64,000 nt of DNA, taken from assembly GCA_022376515.1 (NCBI GenBank), contig WTXI01000002.1:310001-374000 (forward strand). Reading direction: 5' to 3'. The stretch is from Lactifluus volemus (Eukaryota; Basidiomycota; Agaricomycetes; Russulales; Russulaceae). The position numbers and the translations under genes were made by a program. The notes below the pieces were generated by a model. That model made no database searches, was not told the origin of the DNA, and saw only the letters and a list, made by a program, of their open reading frames with translations. Positions 33,375 through 46,577 of the stretch are shown in pieces (position 1 is the first letter of the stretch; the number at the start of each line of letters is the position of its first letter).

Positions 33375-34651
33375 TAATTCGCTCCGTTGCCGCAAGCAAG
33401 CGAATGTGAAGGTGTAGATCAACGGCGGTTCCGCGAGAACCCCGTGACTTGTCCGGGTCGAGAGATTATTGATTATTTCTCACGCAAGCCTATTAGTAGT
33501 ACAAGGCCGCTAATCATACATGTGCCCATCGTTACCGAGACAGTGCTCACAAACCATGCTATATTGATGTGATGAGTGAGTTGGCCACTGTGCATCATAG
33601 TCGGGATTGAGAATTCGTGATGACCTACCGTTGTACCCCTGCACGGTGTCCTTGTCCATTTGTAGCTCGGCGGAGAATTTTGACGTCAGAGCGTCTCAGG
33701 ACTTCGAGAGATGCGGCGTGAAGATTCAGTAGCTGCATTGAAGTGAGCGAAATAAGGATATTATCGCGGAGCATCCGAGAGGCCCTACAGACGATCTCAA
33801 CTCCGCGTAAGACGGGGTACATCGATAACTGGTGCGACTTGTCTCATACACATCCTCAAATTGGTCTCATCTTAACTGGAAAGACTAAAGGATGGGAGGC
33901 AACGGAGTCCATTTCTTGATCACTGGCATCTCCGTCACTGTTGGGTCACTACGACGAAAAGTGCTGTTAAACAATAGTTTGTCCACCGTTTCGATTTCCC
34001 AAGTGCAGACCTGCCGCGTGCAGAGTCAGCATCGACAAGAAACGTTTTGTGCATCAAGCAGCCAGCCGGAGCCTATCAGCATTGCGCCACGGATCTTGAA
34101 CGTTCCCGAAAAGGCAGCATCTGGCTGGCAATGCCTGCGTCAAATGTTTTAAAATGCGTTGAACTCATTCCCTTATCGTGCCGGCATCACCGGAACAGCT
34201 CGGCTTCATGAGCCGATGCCGTAGCAGCCATGAGCGTGAGTAAGACGCGGGAGATGTTGTGCACCAACGTCACGCACACCGACAATTTCAAACTGAAAGA
34301 TAGAGGGTTTTCCGTCCGTGTGAAGCAATTTCAATGCCGGAATGCCCCAGGCACAAACATTATACTCTTCTCTCGAATCAGGGAATCAAAATGGCAGGGC
34401 CAGCTGTCAGGATGGAACCGAATTCCGAACTCCTTGAGAGTGTTACTGAAGTCACATTCTGGGACGAGTGCTCTGTCAATGCACGGCATTTCAGCGTAGA
34501 ATCTTGATATCCTGTTCTATGGTGCGATGCACCGCATCCGCCAACGAATAACCAAGCGTAAAAACGTGTCTGAAAGTAATACTATATCTATGTCTGTCTG
34601 CCATGGACTTCCTTTGAATCCTGCCAATCCGCATCGTCACTGTATCGACAC
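33375..34651. other. Intergenic, no gene recognised
   Basis: Only short frames without motifs. Confidence 0.45.
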
Positions 34652-34960
34652 CTACGAACCGCCCTGGATTGGTCGTGGGTCAAACGAGGGCGGAGGTGTA
34701 CTGGATAAATGACTCACCGTACTGCGGTTCTCCGTCGCGTTGCTCTCTTCGGAGGGTTCATTCTCTGCCGCAGCCTGGATGAGAGATCAGTGGTTCATAG
34801 TTGGGTAGACCTGAGTGAGCATACGCACCATTACTACTTCTCGCGCGGGGGCACGAGTGCGGGGATATGGATGATATCTGCCAAGATACGAGGCACGATA
34901 CGCCGGTAAGCGCATGTTATCAGACATCTGCGCGGGGGTAGGGCTTGATGAAGAAGACAT
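34652..34960 (-). CDS. Small protein, 66 aa, three exons
   Basis: Exon 1 (34960-34829) codes MSSSSSPTPAQMSDNMRLPA and then YRASYLGRYHPYPRTRAPAREVVM. Exon 2 (34774-34718) codes AAAENEPSEESNATENRST. Exon 3 (34663-34652) codes GGS and TAG. All joins are in phase 0. Both introns are 54 nt, with donors GTGCGT and GTGAGT and acceptors TCCAG. A pyrimidine-rich leader (CACACTCTCACCATTACC) precedes the ATG. The product is small and hydrophilic with an acidic tail, without signal peptide or membrane span. I know no family. Splicing is inferred from signals only, but two equal-length, well-formed introns in one frame are unlikely by chance. Confidence 0.45.
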
Positions 34961-37900
34961 GGTAATGGTGAGAGTGTGCAAATGAGTGAGGGAAGTGAGT
35001 TTAAGGACCCTTGCCAGTGAGGAGTAGACAAACTGTGGGCAAAGGGTGCAGTAGCGGAAGAAGAAAAAAAAGCAAACGTCCCACTCAGTGGGTAAAAAAC
35101 ATGCGTATGCCACCCGCCCGAGTGGGATCAGGTGGCATTCTAACACCCATCTTTAAGATTGGGGGTCCCGGCTTAGTTGGCAAGAGTCTAAGGGCCAATC
35201 CAGAATGCGCGCTTCCGCCAGTCTTCATCAAGCCACTACATCGCTTCTTCTGCATGGGCTCTTCAGCATACCTTTTACCCATGATGAGCGACGGAGCTTC
35301 GCGCAGTTTCCATGCTATGTCAAACTTGGAAGCCTCAAACATTGGCAATAGTGCCTCCAAGCGGGGCGCTTAAATCCTCGGGGATTCCGCGTCGCGGCCA
35401 CGCACGCCTGTAGCGAGGTTCCGGTCCACCACATATCACATCGATATTGCCTTTGCTGAACAGGCGCCTCACCGCACCAAGAGACGGAAATACGGACCTG
35501 AAGGGCGAAATGGCTGCCCCGAGGTGAAGTGCGTCAAGGAGGGCTAGTTCAATCGCCAGAGGAACATATGATATTTCGAGTAAAAGCAAGACTGCCAGGG
35601 AGAGGTCCACCTGCTGTGACTAGGTGAGCTGCTAGTAGCTTGTGTATTGTACATCTCCATCAAACTGAAATGACATCTCGATACAGCACCCGCGAAAGCT
35701 GCACGGCTGCTAAAAAAAGGGTGAAAGCACGGTCAGCGCCATTGCCCGGCTACAGGTTCGCACTATGGCATATTTTACCAACGGTTCGACGACTCAGCGC
35801 AAGCTCCCTTTTGCAGGAATAGGTTGTGATATAAACAATTACGGGCCCGAGCCCTACTGGCAGCTGCCGGGCAGAGCTTCTTATCTAGTTATCTCGTTCT
35901 GACCGTGGCTGCACATTTTCCAAATCAGAGCAGTCAACCAGGCTACGCACTGCGCATTCCGGGAACGGCCACCCCTGCACCTAACGATGGTATTATGGGC
36001 ATGGAATCTCCAGATCGGGGCCAATCGGAGAGATGAACTAGGCGCTCATCTTGCGCCCGCCGCGTGCGGTCGTGGCGGCGGTCCACATCGAGGTTCTGTA
36101 AAGAATGACGGGTAACAGAATATACTCACTAACACATTCCTGAGCCCCTCCCAGATACACACGAACTAGAATCTGCACCCCTGGGACCTAGGTGGATGCA
36201 GCACATGAATGGCGCCTTTGAAGGGTGAGCCACGTGAAGGTTGCGTGCTCACGAACCCTGAAGAAGCATCGAGAATTCTGAATATTCGAAAAGGCCTTAT
36301 ATCGCTGTCGCTGCAGGAGTCAGTGATGTCACTTCAACAACGAACTGCGTATGTTACGGACATTTACCACATGATGTCCCCCTGGCCCTCAAGTCGGTTT
36401 CGAGGATCCCACCTGGGCGAAAGATAGGAGTACGGCGGTCATAGGGGTGTTTTATGATGGGAAGTTGATTTGACGGGCAACGTGCGTGCCCACTGGCACG
36501 AGCGCGAATTTGTCTTGCGGTCTTCGGGCCCAACTCTATTTCCTGGTTCGTTCTTCAACCACCATGGGGATATCGTACCGATGCCTCTAGTCTTTTCGGC
36601 GCATCAAGGAGTTGCACGGGTCCGTCAGCGACTACACCACAGGTGCTTGTCAGGGGAAGCGGGATAAGCGTGTGTCCGTGGCGAGACGGAGTTTAAGTAA
36701 AAACAGAAACAAGACGGCTGACGAATAATCACTGCCGAGCCTGTGCTCATGGGTACCCGGTAAGAAATCAGCGGGTTCTTCCAGCTTGTTCTTACCTTGC
36801 GAGCGGGGGCGGTGGTGGGGCCGAAGGGGGGAATTTTTTTTTAATGGCTCGTGCACACTAATGGAACCCCGACATCGTTTGGAGCAGAAAAAATACCGCC
36901 GCAGGCGCCTCAAATTTCCAACCATGTCTACTGGCCTTCCGGTCTGTCAACCCCTATATTTCATCTCTAACTCCCTCGAGCGGTCCCCCTTCTTCCTCCG
37001 TTACCCGCACGTCATGACAGTGATGTCAACATTCTTACCCCATCTTTCTGTATAGCTCGCTCGCAGCCTTATTCCCTCACTATGCCCTTCCAACAGAGAA
37101 CAGCGCAACGTCTCACAGAGTATGATGATTGCCGTCGTAGAGGAGGGTAACACCTGCGTCATTCGTCATTCGACCTCATTGGACTGGCCAGAGCGTCATG
37201 TCGTGGTGATATTGTGGCATTGTGCAGACCGTGTAAACTAACTATCATCCACACGTTGCTAGGGTCTCTTGCAGCAAGGCGCAATATGGGCAGACCCACC
37301 CCCTTTCCTCCTAAGCAGTGGTCATGACTACCAAGGGTTTGCCACGGTATTTCGCTTGCAAAATACAGAGGACCGCCGTGCGAGAGGTACAATGCAAACG
37401 ACACAAATTCTATGAATGGTGAGGGTCCCCCCACAATAAGATATGTCTGCTGATTAAGTATTTTCATCCCACTGTCCTAAAAGTTGCCCCCTTTACGATA
37501 TGGTATTCCGTCACGTCTAGGGCTACCCTGCTCCCACTTCTAAACCCGATTTACGGGTACCGGAAGAGGGCTAGGTGCGTACCAATGACTTGTTGACTTT
37601 ATGCGTGGCTTTTCCAGCGAGCCTGAGGTAGTGGGTGAAGTATAGCCACGCGCCTGCCAGGGCCCAACTCGAGACGATTTTCACGCCAGAGGGTCCCGTC
37701 CTCGTCGGGGTTGCTCGGAGGCCTGCCATGGAGCACTGCACAGGGGTCGAGAATCGCATTGCGTCCAAGGTTTTTGCCTTAGTACGGATCAGGTCGGGTC
37801 CACCATGCAACGTAGGTGCGAGAGTTGGGAGTTCAGTGAGGCCAGGTTGTCTACTGGACTTATGACATAACCCGTGGACGCAAGGACTCAAAGCAAGTTC

Positions 37901-39298
37901 CCTTTGAACGAGTCCAGTCTGTGCGGAGTGCCTTCACGGAAATCACGGCAAATGCTCAAGTTTCAAGTTTCACTGGCAGGTTTTAAGGCTTGGTTGTTGA
38001 GTATCGGTGCTTGGCTACTCCCGGACCTCGTGTACACGGTAAACGCCTAGAAATACAAATCACCAAATTTTATCTACCTTTTTCTTCGGTGGTCAGAAGT
38101 ACGTCGAATGAAATGGTATTCTTAGCCCGTGTTCCGTGGGAATCAATGCTCAGAACATCACGTGTCATGTCGAGTCTCAGGCTCAGTCGCAACCTCCAAC
38201 TAACGCATAGTCACGGACAGAGTACACGGAAGAGCACTAATGCATCGCACATGTCCTATCTTTTGTTGCCGGTGTGTACAATGACCGCTAGAGAAAAAGC
38301 TGCTGTTCATCTATCGCCGAGAAAGCAACAGAAATATCGGGCCATCACGCCCTCATCGGCAGGCAATACAGTAGTAGCCGCCCGTTACAACACAAGTAAT
38401 TAATTTATTCGTTGTTCCGGCATTTCAAGAATGAAGGCTGAGACAATACCTCTTCACGCGAGAATTCGTTTCTCAGCGCGGACAATACTGTAGTCTCTAG
38501 CTTACCACAACTTGAACACCAACACCCCAAACGTCGACGAGGATTCGTCACGGGATGCCGCCATACCAAGAAAGGCGGTTGACGTTCCTTTCAATGGGAA
38601 TGAAGGGGAAGGACGGAGCGCCGGATTTCGGATCATCGAACCGCATTAGCTTTTTACAATTAGCGAGTCAGCGCTGAAATTCAGACGGGATCACGATTGC
38701 AACGGTGACGTTACAGTAGGTGCTCTATGGGGCTCATTGACTCAACAAAAGGATTTCCACTTGGCAGCAGCACCCTGAACTCTATCGTGCGGGGTGCAGT
38801 ACCCGAGTCGGACCTTTTGTGATTGCATGTTGTGGCTAGTCGGCGTCTCGGTGGGGCCAGCACACTCAGCGCCCACTGGATCTTCTTCTCTGGTAAGTTA
38901 GTAGTGCATGATATGTAGAGGCTACTTGATGCTGGGTGATCAGAACTTCATCAGAGCGCGCTGATCCCGGGTACTAAAGGGCCCACATCCAGTGGTGCAC
39001 AGTAAGTTAGCGAGTTACCCACGCTGATCGTCTCTCGCTCTGTCCCTTCGTAAAGGCAGTGTCTCCACACCCGGGCGTTTGATTAAACTTCGAAAGGCGA
39101 ATGTGGTTCGAGCCGGACTCCACCCCTGACATATCACGTATCGAGGTGGTCGCTTGCTCCATCCGGCCAGTGTGCCGCCGGAATCATCCCATTTCTTCGA
39201 GGTGGAATGTGCTCTAGCTAGCTGTATCTGTCGAATAACCTGTGCGATGTATGTATCATACAGTGTGGTCATAGAACATGCAACCCCGACAAAGGACA
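34961..39298. other. Four-kilobase gene-poor stretch
   Basis: Several open frames of up to 137 codons (for example 37990-38403 plus and 35085-35360 minus) have no motif, intron set or resemblance. No LTR, terminal repeat or RNA gene was recognised. A possible short plus-strand start at 37081 (MPFQQRTAQRL) follows a pyrimidine-rich leader but could not be extended. The first part may continue the SET-domain gene: a frame from about 39230 to 39015 could be a further exon after a GTACAT donor at 39310. Confidence 0.45.
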
Positions 39299-40622
39299 TC
39301 AAAAATGTACCTCACCTTCATTCGCCGCGACTCTGACACGCCACCAGATGGTCTGCTCGGGCGTTCTCGCGACCGCTTCCCATCCGCCGTCTGTGCCTGT
39401 GGCTGCGCGTGTATATGAGGCGGCGCATACCGCCCACTTCCGTGCCGCAACGGTTTTCCCGAGCGCACAGTAGATTTTAACCAATGGACGTGCGACGGTG
39501 AGCCAGCCTTCTGGACGGACATATAATTCCTGTTCCATCATCACAGCTTGTTGTTCAAGGGCTCCTGATAAGGCATCATTGCGCGCGTGCCGGTCGCGCG
39601 CCCACGCCCACAAACGCGCATCAGGGAGCTCCTCGCTGTGAGACGTGAGGCTCTCTAGCTGCGAGCGGAGGTTGTCGCTCAATGGACGAGCGATTATCGG
39701 ACGTTGGCAGAGCTCGCACGTGCACGTGAAACCATAAGCATCGCGCAGACGCGCTTGCCGCGAGAAATAACCTTCGAGCTCTGGGATGTAACACATGTCA
39801 CTTCCTCTCCAGGCAGGATGCGTCGCAGTGCACGGACTTCGGCCGCAAACATTTCCTCATTCCATCGAAAGAGCGCATTCGGCGCGCAGCTACGTGGAGA
39901 AAGTTAGTGTACCCTGCGGAGAGCCCGGGATGAAAGCCTATAAGGTTTCCATGTACGCGCACCTGTGATTGAAACGGGAGATGATGGCACCAGTCCCGCC
40001 GTACGGCACGTCGTGTCCCGGAAGCGCGCCGATGCCCCAATTATTAGTTCGCAGAGCTCCGATGATTTGTCCTCGTAGCGGTTGTGTAAGGAGAGAAGTG
40101 CGGTCCGCTCATCCGAGGGCATCGCACGGGCAACTGTACGGTCAAAGTTTCGGGGAAAGGCCATTACGGTTGGAGCAATCACTAAGGGACGCTCGCGTAT
40201 GATAAGCCACCGCGTGGAATACTGCTCGTCGAGACACAGCCCTTGCCCTTCCCAGTGATGTCCACCACGCGAATGTGGCACCCTTCGGATGAGTCGATCA
40301 CAGGGTATGGACCTTTCGAAAGGAGGTTTTCCCTGACCTCCGGAATGGTTATGCAGGTAGTTATGGTTTCGTATGGAATCGGATGCGTGTCGGTCGCTAT
40401 AGAAGGAATTTGGAAGATGACAGGACGAGGAGATGGTGTATTTTCACCCGCATTTCGGAGAATTTTGAGGAGCTCGGACAGCCCCACATGCTCACAGCAG
40501 CCAACATGATCAACTGGGATGTGAACAAGGGTAGCAGCTGGCACCGATTGCACGGGAGTTGGTGGTTGGATGGCGGCCAAGGGTGCTTCCTCTGAGTGTT
40601 GATGTAACTCTACGCTGGACAC
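39299..40622 (-). CDS. SET-domain protein (two frame breaks)
   Basis: It has the order of a SET-domain (possibly lysine methyltransferase) protein. The SET start is GKGKGCVSTSSIPRG, then LIIRERPLVIAP, SLHNRYE, RTNNWGIGALP, IISRFNH and, after an intron (about 39896-39961), SCAPNALFRW, completing the hallmark NHSCAPNA. These are followed by ILPGEEVTCYIPELE and a post-SET cysteine set (CTCELCQRP). The C-terminal part is helical and ends at 39299, or splices on. The frame is lost by one base at about 40205-40212 (between PRGG and LIIRERP) and by one base at about 40070-40077. The N-terminus has no ATG in frame, so a further upstream exon is likely. Either a pseudogene or an active gene with two assembly errors. 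The substrate is unknown. Confidence 0.75.
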
Positions 40623-43500
40623 TTTAGGACATGATGTGTCCTAGAAGTGGTCGCGCTAATGAGGAAGCCACGCCGCATGATAAAGTAGGGTGTTTGAAGT
40701 GTTGAGTGGAGACGACAGAGGCCTACGGACTTATAGCTCTGCAGTGGGCATTACCTAGACTTATCGACCAGTGGGGCACTTGTTTGTCTGATCCGGAGAG
40801 AAACACCATTTCGGAGAGTCTCAGCGCATCGCAACCCTGATTAGAATTTACCATATGCAAGAGCAGCCGATCAAATAGAGTGGGGACAGAAGCCCTGACG
40901 CAGTTCCTCGTAGTAGCCTTTTCTCGGAATTATAGACCTAGGTTCGTTTGATGAGTTCGGGTGTAGACAAAGATGCTTTTGCTGACAGAACTAGTACTTG
41001 AGCGCGAGCACCCCATGTGTTGTTCCAGCCTTCACTCTTTCTAGCCCTCGAAATTGAACGACATTGAAAGTTTGAGTGCCAGATTCGTTGGACTTTATGG
41101 ATATGGGTGCCACCTTGATCGCATTCTGATCCCGGACTCGGCCCTCGGATATGTGGCACAACAATTGATTGATAATTATAACTTAAGTCTCCTCAACTTA
41201 CTCCTTTAACTATCAACGTGCTATGAACCCTCTGTCAACTCCGAGTTCTTCTGGTAAACGTATTACCGGCCTACATAAAATTTCTTCCTCATCACTTGTC
41301 CAAAAAAGTAATATTCACGTGCACCTTTTACCGTCTGATCGCCCGTGGTGTTACTGAATGCCTTCTCCCGCCCAATGCATCCTCGCTTCGATCGCCATTC
41401 AAGGGAGGTGATAGAAATATCTAGCTCTGTCAAACCTTCTGAGCCGGTTGTTTTGGTTTTGGCGTCTCAGCTCCGAATCCCCCGTGTCTCTGTGACCCTG
41501 GAGGAAACTTTCTTGGCAAGAAGATCATCCAGATCAAACGCCGAGTCAAGCAAACCTGTCTAGCAACCAGCAATCAAATATCTCCTTGGAATGACAAAAG
41601 GCGCTTCTTCACCTCCATTAGTTTGGTCTGGGGGGCTGTCTTTCGCTGTTCCTTACTGTCCCTCTGCTGTCCCTCCAAATAAACCGTTGTCATACCTCTT
41701 CATCTTGATTCTAGCTGATGAAGCGACGCCTGGATGAAATGTTATCAGGATGTGTTTCACCTAGGGGACCGTAACTATGAGGTCGTGTGGCGCTTCTCCT
41801 CTAAATACCCAACGGCCCTGCGCAGCCACATCACTGCAGCACAAAGCCTGAGGCGTATTTGCAGCGATGTGCTCATACGAGGTTTGCGCGTTGAACTGGA
41901 CGTGTACGTCATGGCAACCTCAAATCTCGAATGTATACTCACTCAGGTAGTGTCCAAATAAAGTAGCTTTTCCCCAAAAAAACCCATAATTTTCCATGTT
42001 ACTACTGGCAGTTTGGCAAAGCTGGCGTTGTTTTTTTTTTGTTTTTTTCACATTATGATTGACAATGCCAGAGCCGGCTTCACTCAGCTACACTTTCAGA
42101 GCGCACATTCATTCTGGGAGGCCTGCAAACCTGAGAAGAGTGTGGCATGACGGCCTCCACCAGGGCACTGTCGGTCATCGCTAATGTGGCACAATTCTGA
42201 CCTTCGAAATACCCCCTCTCAGTCAATATCGTCTTCGACGCCAGAGGCGGCAATGGGATGGCTCTGGGATAAGTTTATCGAGGAAACGCGACATGCCTGC
42301 GTTCGGCTGAGTAGGCCGGAATCATCACCAGCTACGTGTCCAGTCTCATCCCTAAAACCAGATATTCTTCACCCGTTTATTTTTAGAGACGTATCAAACG
42401 GCCGGGACTAAGGCCCCTTCGTATCATCTATATACCTACACCGATCAACAAAAATTAAATAAATAAATAGAAAAGGTGTTCCAATGGAGCCTCACTCTAG
42501 TCGCGCTGTTTAAAGGAGTGTAGCTCTCTGATCATTTACCTTGCAGACCCATCAGCTTACAGAGGGCTCAAAGTGATATAATCGGTGGGGTTACCTCGTC
42601 GCCACCCCTAATAAATCGACTTGACGCCACTGCAATCCATTTTTCGATGGCGTCTTTGCGCAGGGTGGCTACTGGTAGTTTCAGCAGAAATGTTCAAAAC
42701 GCCACCGAGATTCCTGTCGGGCACTCTGGCACCCCTACGTTATCAAAGCGCCCAGAAAAGACGTTGGACCTTCAGAATTTTTTCTTCTTTGACGTCGTTA
42801 TCTAGGTCCAATGTGCACCAAACACGTGTATCTGGGTCGGAGGCTTTTCTGGGGGTTGATAAATGGAAGTCCTTCGAAATTTGTTAATATTAGTTTTAGC
42901 TGATAATTAGCTGATATATTCATAATAATTCGTTGATCCATGCATGCGCGGCGAGTACTCTGTGCTAGGTGTACTACGGTGCTCAATACAACAGAATGTG
43001 CGAACACATCAAAAAGGTCAATGCTAGCTAAGGATACATGCATTCTTCTGTCATTCATTGCAGCTTTCGTTCGTGACCCCATCTCTGGTGGCTTTTTTCC
43101 TCCCCAAGAGAAAAAAAAAGAAAGAGCAGTTGAAAAATGCTAAAAAGATAAAATAGCTAGAAATCGGTACGTAAGCAACTCTGGAAGTGGGGGGGGAAAA
43201 AAAAGGAAGGATGGTTGTACAAACGTTCAAAACTAAGGGGAGGGGGAGGGGGGAGACTCGCTAGATAAAGCCCAGTATCGCAGAGCAGTGGATGAATTGA
43301 CTGCATATACAGTTGAGAAAGGACTTGTTGATAGAGACAAATCCCGTTAGGGTAATGAATAGATGTCAGAGAGATCCGGATAAAGACGGTAAAAAAAATG
43401 GCGTGGGTAGATGGATAGATGGATGTGGATGGTTAAAGGATCGCAAGGGGACGAGAAAGAGGTATTGAAAGTTGCCACACGACGGCCTCTCAATGAATCA
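40623..43500. other. Intergenic between the SET gene and SKN7
   Basis: No gene was recognised with confidence. A possible start MNPLSTPSSS at 41223 with a GTAAAC donor and an open frame at 41345-41563 could not be joined in phase. Purine/pyrimidine runs lie at 43100-43260, the 3' side of SKN7. Confidence 0.45.
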
Positions 43501-46500
43501 TCACTCTAGGACCTCGAAGCGGCCACGCTTGCCATCGCGTTCATCGACCGCATCATCTAGCGAGCGTTTCTCGCTTACGACGCCGACGCCCGGGACCGGC
43601 ACAGCCCCGCTGACCGCTGAGCTCAGTGAACTACTGCCATTCACGAGACCTTGCAAGATCAGCTGGTATTGCTGCTGGCTCAGGCCCATTCCGGCGAGAG
43701 GGTCGAGGCGTCCTGCATCCTCGACGGGAGGGTTCATGGACGGCTGCACAGCCATTGACGTTTCCGGGTCTTCTTCAATGCCCGTGTCTGGCGCACCGAT
43801 CGAACGGGCGCATTTTCCCATCTGCTGGATCGTCTTGAGGTGCATCAAATGTTTCTAAAACACGTGCACAACCGTCATCAACACCCCAATAACAGCGAAG
43901 ATGAAGAACATGTGTTGCATACTTCAAGCATTTCCAGAAGACCCTCTTTTGTGAAAGGTTTGGGTAAGATGTCATTCATACCGGAATGGTAGTATGTCAT
44001 TATCTCGTTAGGCTTCGAGTTGCTCGTCATGGAAATAATGGGCGTCATGTGGTCGAACTGGCGGATAAGGTTCGTAGCTGATACGCCATCTAATTTGGGC
44101 ATCACAATGTCCTACAAAAGAAGGAAGACGACATTACTCAGTAGCTGTGGGAGGAAGAGGAGGGGATTAAAAAAATTTACCATTAACACTAGGTCGTATT
44201 TTTCAAAGTTCATTTTATTGACGGCCCCAACACCGTCCACAGCGACGTCAATTGTGCATCCAAAGACTTGCAAAAACTTGCTCGACAGCTTCCTGCTAAC
44301 CGCGTCGTCTTCTACCAACAAAACGCGTGGCGGTACCGCCCATCCGGGCACATACGCCGATCTCCGCACCCGCAGCATCTGCGCGGAGGCCGGACGTGCC
44401 GCAAATGAAGCGCTTGCGCTGGTCGGATTCCCAGTCGTTGGCGACAGGTCGACTACCTCGTTCTCCTCCGCATCATTCAGCGGGAGAGGCAAAAGTCCGT
44501 TAAGTGAATTGGGGTCGAAAGTCCAATTGCCGTTCTCGTCGTCCTCGCCTGAACGCGGGAGCAAGTGGCCGAGCGTGAACACCTGTAGACCCTCGTGCGT
44601 AACAGTCTGCGGGCCATACTGGGTTAATGTACCGTCTGGATCAGCTGGCATAATGAATGGGTCGGATCCTGATGGTGCGCTGGTTCCGTTGGCATTGATA
44701 GGTGCAGGTACGGCGCTCCGGTCAGTTTGAGGCCGGTTGCGTTGCAACTCTTCAATCCGAGCCAATGCGTCCTGACGGGTGAGTGGGGCATCACCGTCCG
44801 TAGGATTTAATTGAGGAACGAGCAACTCTGCAGCGGCGGCAAAAATTTGATGGGCGCTCCGGGGTCGAGGTGGATTGCTTGTCCCAGAACCGTTGGCCGC
44901 AGAATTACTCGTCGAGCCTCCCGGCGCTCCACTCGTACTTGGTGGCTGAGCCGAGGCCGTTCCAGCGATGGTTGTGAATGACATTCCAGCGACCTCGGCC
45001 CTCCGAGAAATCTCATTCATTTGGAAGAGCGAGGCACGAGCTACGTCCGTTTCTTGGTAAGAACCCATCATTCTCTGTGCTTCTTGGGTCGGAAGAAAAG
45101 GATTGGCATCCGATGTGAAACTGGACATTGGGTCTTCAGTTTTCGTTTTCCCTAATAGTAGGGAAGTAACGTCAGCGTTTTCGCTTTTCGTTGGAACCAA
45201 TGTATGAGAATAAGAATTGGAATAGGGTAAAATCTTTTGTTACAACATACAACGCCCCGACCCAAGCCCAACTCAAGTTCCATCATCAGGGAGAAAAAGT
45301 AAAAATTCGTTTTGTCAAAAATTAAACTGACCATTCTCCATCTGCAAGAAGTAACTGATCAGGTTCTGCATGAGGCCATCCTGCTGTGCCATGTTGCGCT
45401 GGAAGTTTACCATCTCGGTGAGTACATTCTGATAATTGCTTTCTAAATGGCGTATATGGGCAGACATGTCATCTTGCGTCTGAACAAGGCGCTCAACCTG
45501 AGCCTGTAAGGCTTCAACAGTTACTGATGACGGTGAGGGTGATTCGCCTTGGGGACCCCGCGCAGACACTGGCTTTCGTGCCGTGGGGACCTTACGCTTG
45601 ATATTCTCAAGTGCATCGCGGCGGTCCGCATGAAAGTCCGGATGGCGAAAAGTCCAGCTCTTGTGAAGTAAAAGAAAAAAAAAGGCAGGATGAGAAAGGA
45701 CGGCTTATGGGTGGGGGCACCAGGCTTACATGTTCCCCAAATTGGCTCTCGTCCGTGTTCTTGACCTGCGGAAGCCCGGTCCGGTAAGCGGGGCTTGCCG
45801 GGTAGAGGGAGCAAAGCTGTGTGGGGAGAGGACGAACCTTGTGAAAGTCATACTTGTTGAGCTGACGAACGAAGGACGCAAAGTTGGAATGCTTGAACAT
45901 CCGCGGGAGGATGGACTTTGTGAACTCATTCATGTCCTATCGCGGGAAATCAGGAATTCTAATTTCATCTCGGCACATGGGGAGTAGAGACCACGGCGGA
46001 CCTTGACTACAAAGCAGTCCCCATTGGGGCCCCACGATACTACTCTCTGGAATGATGGATCCTCCAACATCCTGGGATCAAAGCTGAACGACGTGGACAT
46101 GTCTTTGGATATGAAAGCTTACTTGTAGAGCTTCTTTACAAAGTCCGACGTTGGGGGCATATTATCCTCCGATTCCTTCTGAGCTTCTGGTTGTGACGGG
46201 GGTGGAGGAGGAACCGGATCATGGATCAACGGTTTGACTTTGGTCTCTTGTTGTGACCGAGGTGGGTAACGCTCTTCGCGGGAGGAAGATGTGCGCTGTT
46301 GTGTCGGCCATGGGAGTTGTGATGAGGAGTTGGAGGGTAGCGGAGGGAGCGTCGGAGAAGCCGATGTAAGGGATGGATGATAAGAGGCGGGGGGATACCT
46401 TGCTGAGAGATTAGAACCGAGTGGTGGGATGGGCGGCAAAGTGTTCGATCTTGAGTATGAGGACGGGGCGAGCTGGTGTAACTGGGAAGGTGGTGGAAGC

Positions 46501-46577
46501 TGGGCAGACTGGAACATTTGACGAGAGGAGTGGTGAGTCTGCTGTGGAAGGCTAGAATATTGATTTGACTGATCCAT
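43501..46577 (-). CDS. SKN7: SKN7-type transcription factor: HSF DNA-binding domain plus response-regulator receiver
   Basis: Eight exons (46577-46123, 46071-46002, 45936-45838, 45765-45730, 45659-45332, 45151-44181, 44111-43923, 43854-43501) total 2502 nt, giving 833 residues. After a Ser/Pro-rich N-terminus the HSF-type domain reads [42 protein letters not shown] and [16 protein letters not shown] coiled coil follows ([20 protein letters not shown]). The receiver domain has [16 protein letters not shown] (acidic pair), the phospho-acceptor in DIVMP (Asp654, first residue of exon 7), IISMTS and the conserved Lys in ILPKPF. Skn7 is the output regulator of the fungal multistep phosphorelay for osmotic, oxidative and cell-wall stress and acts in the nucleus. 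All joins hold frame. Confidence 0.96.

Noticed and set aside
37081..37152. ATG after a pyrimidine-rich leader (MPFQQRTAQRL)
   Set aside because: The frame ends after 22 codons and no continuing exon was found.
41223..41563. Possible gene start MNPLSTPSSS with a downstream open frame
   Set aside because: The only plausible donor and acceptor join out of phase and into a stop.
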